Source: Winogradskya consettensis (GTDB lineage: Bacteria > Actinomycetota > Actinomycetes > Mycobacteriales > Micromonosporaceae). Taken from it: a DNA stretch of 64,000 nt. The position numbers were made by a program, and so were the translations under genes. Below the pieces are notes generated by a model. The model did not search any database and was not told the origin of the DNA. It saw only the letters and a list, made by a program, of their open reading frames with translations. Numbering within the stretch: position 1 is the first letter of the stretch; each line of letters starts with the position of its first letter. This document shows positions 60,512 through 64,000 of the stretch, piece after piece. The DNA lies in the NCBI RefSeq assembly GCF_018332715.1, contig NZ_BOQP01000011.1, positions 357,476 through 421,475 on the forward strand. Direction: 5' to 3'.

Positions 60512-61804
60512 GTGGCACGGATCGGTGACGGTGGCGACCTACTGAAGTGCTCCTTCTGTGGGAAGTCGCAGAAGCAGGTCAAAAAGCTCATCGCGGGCCC
60601 TGGGGTCTACATCTGCGACGAGTGCATCGACCTCTGCAATGAGATCATCGAGGAGGAGCTGGCCGAAACCGGCGAGGTGAAGTGGGAAGAGCTTCCCAAG
60701 CCGATGGAGATCTGCCAGTTCCTCGACAACTACGTGGTGGGCCAGGAACAGGCCAAGAAGGCTCTGTCCGTCGCCGTCTACAACCACTACAAGCGGATTC
60801 AGGCCGAGTCGAGCGGCGCGCCCGGTGGGGGTAGCGACGTCGAGGTGGCCAAGTCCAACATCATGCTCATCGGCCCCACGGGCTGCGGTAAGACGCACCT
60901 GGCGCAGACGCTGGCCCGGATGCTCAACGTCCCGTTCGCCATCGCGGACGCCACGGCGCTGACCGAGGCGGGTTACGTCGGCGAAGACGTCGAGAACATC
61001 CTGCTGAAGCTGATCCAGGCCGCGGACTACGACGTGAAGCGTGCCGAGCAGGGCATCATCTACATCGACGAGGTCGACAAGATCGCCCGCAAGAGCGAGA
61101 ACCCGTCGATCACCCGGGATGTCTCCGGCGAGGGTGTGCAGCAGGCGCTGCTGAAGATCCTCGAGGGCACGGTGGCGAACGTCCCGCCGCAGGGCGGCCG
61201 TAAGCACCCGCACCAGGAGTTCATCCAGATCGACACCACCAACGTGCTGTTCATCGTCGGTGGCGCCTTCGCGGGGCTGGACCGGATCATCGAGTCGCGG
61301 ATCGGGCAGGGCGGGGTCGGCTTCGGAGCCCACCTGCGTTCGGTCTCGGACCGCAACACCGATGACATCTTCAGCAAGGTCATGCCCGAGGACATGCTGA
61401 AGTTCGGCCTGATCCCCGAGTTCATCGGCCGGCTCCCGGTGATCACCACGGTGCGCAACCTCGACCGTGAGGCGCTCATCAAGATCCTCACCGAGCCCCG
61501 CAACGCCTACGTGAAGCAGTACCAGCGGCTCTTCGAGCTGGACGGCGTCGAGCTCGAGTTCGACACCGGAGCCCTCGAGGCGATCGCCGACCAGGCGATG
61601 CTCCGTGGCACCGGCGCCCGTGGCCTCCGCGCGATCATGGAGGAAGTCCTCCAGAACGTGATGTTCGAGGTTCCGAGCAACCCCGACGCCGCCCGGGTCC
61701 TCATCACCCGTGAGGTCGTCGTCGAGAACGTCATCCCGACCATCGTCCCGCGCGAGTTCGGGGGCCGTCGCCCCCAACGCAACCGCGAGGAGAAATCGGC
61801 CTGA
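60512..61804 (+). CDS. clpX: ATP-dependent Clp protease ATP-binding subunit ClpX
   Basis: AAA+ unfoldase of 430 aa that feeds substrates to ClpP1P2. The N-terminal zinc-binding domain has [17 protein letters not shown] and [12 protein letters not shown] (four Cys). Walker A is [12 protein letters not shown], Walker [12 protein letters not shown], and the arginine-finger region includes [12 protein letters not shown]. The ClpP-binding IGF loop is represented by [20 protein letters not shown] stands 7 nt before the GTG. A repeat field lies upstream. The stop codon overlaps a possible CTG start of the next gene. Confidence 0.97.
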   Translation: MARIGDGGDLLKCSFCGKSQKQVKKLIAGPGVYICDECIDLCNEIIEEELAETGEVKWEELPKPMEICQFLDNYVVGQEQAKKALSVAVYNHYKRIQAESSGAPGGGSDVEVAKSNIMLIGPTGCGKTHLAQTLARMLNVPFAIADATALTEAGYVGEDVENILLKLIQAADYDVKRAEQGIIYIDEVDKIARKSENPSITRDVSGEGVQQALLKILEGTVANVPPQGGRKHPHQEFIQIDTTNVLFIVGGAFAGLDRIIESRIGQGGVGFGAHLRSVSDRNTDDIFSKVMPEDMLKFGLIPEFIGRLPVITTVRNLDREALIKILTEPRNAYVKQYQRLFELDGVELEFDTGALEAIADQAMLRGTGARGLRAIMEEVLQNVMFEVPSNPDAARVLITREVVVENVIPTIVPREFGGRRPQRNREEKSA

Positions 61805-62445
61805 GCCAGCCGCTCGAGCTGTCAGAGGCGATCGCCCGGGTCGAGTCCGGGGAACACCTCCCGACGGCTCCCTGGTTGTCCCTGGTGCCACCGCCGTCGC
61901 CTCACAGCGCGGCGGTGGTGTCGTTTCCGGGGCACATCATCGTGTCGGCCGGCGTGGACCGGTTCTGGCTCGATTCGTGGATGGGCGACGACGATCTCTC
62001 CGCACCCATGTCCCCGGCGTTCCTGTCGGCGCTCGAGGAACGGCTGCGACTGCACTCCGACAGCCTCGACGCGCTCCTGCTCGGCGCTCCACTGCCCGGC
62101 GACCCACCTGGGGAGCTGACTCTTTTCGAGGACGCCACACATCGTCGCGTCGTCCGGGCACTCCACCGTCGCAGTGAAGTGCTCGTCTGGGCGTACGGTA
62201 AATCTGTCCTGACTATCGGTCGTGGTCTCACCGGCCGGTGGGAGGCGGGGGTCGAAGTCGCCGAGGAGGATCGCAACCGGGGGATCGGCCGCTTCCTCGC
62301 CCTCGCGGCCCGGCATCTCGTCCCCGAGGACCGTCCGGTCTGGGCACAGGTGTCACCCGGCAATGCGTCAAGCCTGCGCGCGTTCCTGGCCGCCGGCTAT
62401 CTCCCCGTGGGTGCGGAGGTTCTGCTCACCCCGTTCGGCATCTGA
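61801..62445 (+). CDS. GNAT family N-acetyltransferase, probable CTG start
   Basis: A 214-aa GNAT protein coupled to clpX. The acetyl-CoA motif is [19 protein letters not shown] at about residues 157-175, followed by [21 protein letters not shown]. The coding pattern and family-like sequence ([21 protein letters not shown]) extend upstream of the first usable TTG at 61876, up to the end of clpX, with no ATG or GTG in frame. The only suitable codon is CTG 61801, which overlaps the clpX stop codon as CTGA and has GAGGAG 8 nt upstream. If CTG is not used, translation would begin at TTG 61876. Substrate unknown. Confidence 0.75.
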   Translation: MSQPLELSEAIARVESGEHLPTAPWLSLVPPPSPHSAAVVSFPGHIIVSAGVDRFWLDSWMGDDDLSAPMSPAFLSALEERLRLHSDSLDALLLGAPLPGDPPGELTLFEDATHRRVVRALHRRSEVLVWAYGKSVLTIGRGLTGRWEAGVEVAEEDRNRGIGRFLALAARHLVPEDRPVWAQVSPGNASSLRAFLAAGYLPVGAEVLLTPFGI

Positions 62446-62497
62446 AGGCTGCGCGCGGGTCGTTCCAGGCGGGCTTCGCCGACCGTACGCTTGCCAC

Positions 62498-63316
62498 ATG
62501 CGCGTTGCCGTATGTCAGCTGAACGCTCGTGACGACCGTACCGAAAATCTCGCCGTGGCCCGTGATCTCCTGGGCCGCGCCGCCGCAGCGGGCGCGACCC
62601 TCGCCGTCCTGCCCGAATACGTCGACTATCTCGGACCCGGCGCCGGACTCCCCAAGCCCGAGCCGGTCGACGGTGAATTCGCGGCGTTCTTCGCCTCGGC
62701 CGCCCGCGAGTTCGGCATCTGGGTGCACGCCGGTTCGTTCCACGAGGCCGGTCCGGACGACCGGACCTGGAACACCTCGCTGATCTTCAATCCGGCGGGG
62801 GAGCTGACGGCGACCTACCGCAAGATTCATCTGTACGACGTGGAGATCCCCGGACGTGTCTCCTACCAGGAGTCCCGGACGGTGGCGCCGGGGGAGCAGA
62901 CCGTCGTCACGGAGATCGACGGCGTACCGACCGGTCTCTCGATCTGCTACGACCTGCGTTTCCCCGAGCTGTACAGGGAGCTGGCCATCGACGGTGCGCG
63001 GGTGCTGGTGGTGCCCGCGGCGTTCATGATGCACACGGGGAGGGATCACTGGGAGGTGCTGTTGCGCGCCCGGGCGATCGAGAACCAGTGCTATGTGGTG
63101 GCCGCGGGCCAGATCGGGGACCACGAGCCGAGCCGTACGTGCTTCGGCCGCAGCATGATCGTTGACCCGTGGGGGACGGTGATCTCCCAGGCGCCCGACA
63201 CCGTGGGCGTGACGACCGCGGAGCTCGACCTCGCTCGGCTCGAGGAGATCCGGAGCACGGTGCCCAGCCTCGCCAATCGCCGGCTCCGGTCTTCTCAGAA
63301 CGTCTGGACCAGATAG
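62498..63316 (+). CDS. Carbon-nitrogen hydrolase (nitrilase superfamily, Nit1-like omega-amidase)
   Basis: Amidase-type hydrolase of 272 aa. The Glu-Lys-Cys triad is visible: Glu in VLPEYVDY (about 39), Lys in YRKIHLYDVEIPG (about 110) and Cys in LSICYDLRFPELYR (about 150). The sequence around the Cys and the EIPGRVSYQES loop is that of Nit1/NitFhit-like deaminated-glutathione amidases and omega-amidases, a metabolite-repair function. The gene looks leaderless: TACGCT (62486-62491) lies 6 nt before the ATG. Confidence 0.9.
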   Translation: MRVAVCQLNARDDRTENLAVARDLLGRAAAAGATLAVLPEYVDYLGPGAGLPKPEPVDGEFAAFFASAAREFGIWVHAGSFHEAGPDDRTWNTSLIFNPAGELTATYRKIHLYDVEIPGRVSYQESRTVAPGEQTVVTEIDGVPTGLSICYDLRFPELYRELAIDGARVLVVPAAFMMHTGRDHWEVLLRARAIENQCYVVAAGQIGDHEPSRTCFGRSMIVDPWGTVISQAPDTVGVTTAELDLARLEEIRSTVPSLANRRLRSSQNVWTR

Positions 63317-63510
63317 CTGACCACTGCGAGGCAGACCACTGCGCCGCCCGCGATCAGCATCGCTCCGCCCATCCGCGACGGTCCGCGCTGGACGAGGCGG
63401 TGCACCGACACCACGACCGCGACCAGCACGAGGATGCCGATGACCAGCTGGGACACCGGCATCAGCATGTCGAGGAGGACATCGGCGGCGAGCGCCGGTT
63501 CACGATGCAT
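63295..63510 (-). CDS. Small two-helix membrane protein
   Basis: A 71-aa protein with two membrane helices (LVIGILVLVAVVVSVHRLV and AMLIAGGAVVCLAVVSYLV) and a short basic loop between them (QRGPSRMGG). No family is recognised. ATG 63510 is preferred because CACAGT lies 7 nt upstream on the minus strand; longer in-frame starts would include unlikely arginine-rich sequence. The 3' end overlaps the convergent hydrolase gene by 22 bp. Confidence 0.6.
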   Translation of the reverse strand: MHREPALAADVLLDMLMPVSQLVIGILVLVAVVVSVHRLVQRGPSRMGGAMLIAGGAVVCLAVVSYLVQTF

Positions 63511-63725
63511 GTCTGCCACTGTGGCACGACGCAGCCCGGGTCGACGGGAGTGGGACCGGTGTCGATTTGCGTTTCGGATGCGAGGTCGCGTAACTTTCTC
63601 TCTGCCCGAGGGGAACCCGGACGGAACGGTACGAAAGTCACCGATCTGACGGCTCACCGGAGGCGGAGCTCCTGCAGCGTTAAGCTGGGGGAGCACCGGG
63701 CGAGGTTGGCAGCGGGAAACCGGAT

Positions 63726-63754
63726 TTGCGCCAACGAGAACGACCGGGTAATGT
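63726..63754 (+). promoter_or_regulatory. Candidate rRNA operon promoter P1
   Basis: TTGCGC (63726-63731), a 17-bp spacer and TAATGT (63749-63754). Both hexamers and spacing fit the housekeeping sigma factor. The preceding 210 bp (63511-63725) show no gene. Confidence 0.6.
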
Positions 63755-63903
63755 AGTCCAGGTCTGCGGGGAACCGAGCGGATGGATCGCCTAGTAACAC
63801 TGCGATCTCCGGTTGGCCTGCTGGACCATCCGACAGGCGCACACCTTCCAAGGTGAGCGTGAGCGCGGGAAAAACGATCTCCGGATCCACCAAGATCTAG
63901 GTC

Positions 63904-63932
63904 TTGCGCTGGCGAAGTTGATCGGGTAAGTT
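63904..63932 (+). promoter_or_regulatory. Candidate rRNA operon promoter P2
   Basis: TTGCGC (63904-63909), a 17-bp spacer ending in GGG and TAAGTT (63927-63932). It has the same -35 box, spacing and GGGTAA context as P1, 178 bp downstream, so the two look like tandem copies of one promoter type. Confidence 0.65.
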
Positions 63933-64000
63933 TGAGCGGTTGCCCCGAACGGGTTTCCTGGTTACCGGGAGATTTCGAGCGGTGTGTGGTTGTTCTTTGA
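63933..64000 (+). other. Start of an rRNA operon leader (cut by the window end)
   Basis: The window ends in GGTTGTTCTTTGA. In actinobacteria the 16S rRNA leader contains TGTTCTTTGAGAACTCAACA shortly before the 16S gene. With the tandem promoters just upstream, a ribosomal RNA operon probably begins right of the window. Only the leader is visible. Confidence 0.6.

Noticed and set aside
63654..63893. 79-residue open frame on the minus strand near the right end
   Set aside because: It overlaps the candidate rRNA promoter P1 and has no recognisable domain or ribosome binding site.

Overview
The window is a high-GC actinobacterial chromosome segment. Several things point to the Micromonosporaceae (Actinoplanes/Micromonospora-like): very GC-rich third codon positions, many GTG starts, tRNAs without an encoded CCA, many apparently leaderless genes, and the order ettA / globin / HNH / ctaJ-like / DUF5130 / pepN / rpiB / tig / clpP1 / clpP2 / clpX, which matches the order known from mycobacteria and relatives. 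I see no transposase, integrase, prophage gene or CRISPR array.

Layout. 0-2.8 kb: a GNAT acetyltransferase, tRNA-Arg, an alpha/beta hydrolase and an SSB-like protein. 2.8-4.1 kb: a gene-free stretch tiled with perfect hairpins, the most unusual part of the window. 4.1-6.75 kb: cobD-cobQ, then a small kinase, an M48 protease, an M20 peptidase and an FAD monooxygenase. 11.4-12.4 kb: degenerate repeats around a tiny leaderless gene carrying a LexA-like box. 12.4-19.8 kb: a polytopic glycosyltransferase, an ATP-dependent DNA ligase, a small membrane protein, SURF1, cobB and a TIGR03086-type protein. 20-25.8 kb: a signalling and export cassette (response regulator, sensor kinase, lipoprotein, peptidoglycan-binding adaptor, ABC ATPase, FtsX-like permease). 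25.8-31.3 kb: a class A penicillin-binding protein on the minus strand, then a translationally coupled cobC-like/cobT/cobA operon. 31.3-42 kb: VOC protein, trehalose-phosphate synthase, EttA, thioesterase, YbjN protein, a secreted propeller-like protein, truncated haemoglobin with an MFS transporter, and an MscS channel. 42-51 kb: HNH nuclease, class F sortase with a membrane-anchored protein, ctaJ-like subunit, DUF5130, Uma2, PepN, DUF1015, an esterase and RpiB. 51-56 kb: a Pro/Ser-rich protein, an Eis-like acetyltransferase, a repeat-bearing membrane protein, an ArsR/AHSA1 pair and a LapA-domain protein. 56.9-63.5 kb: tRNA-Gly, tRNA-Pro, tig, clpP1, clpP2, clpX, a GNAT that may start at CTG, a carbon-nitrogen hydrolase and a small membrane protein. 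The right end runs into what looks like the promoters and leader of an rRNA operon.

Functional themes. Six cobalamin genes lie in three separated blocks (cobD-cobQ, cobB, cobC-cobT-cobA). Protein quality control is represented by trigger factor and the two-ClpP/ClpX protease, with a ClgR-like site upstream of clpP1. Envelope functions include the PBP, sortase, MscS and the export cassette. Respiration is represented by SURF1 and a CtaJ-like subunit. Many genes have a TANNNT-like -10 element 6-7 nt before the start codon, which suggests leaderless mRNAs. Non-coding structure and short tandem repeats are unusually prominent: the hairpin field before cobD, a 15-16 bp repeat field before clpX, and several minisatellites.
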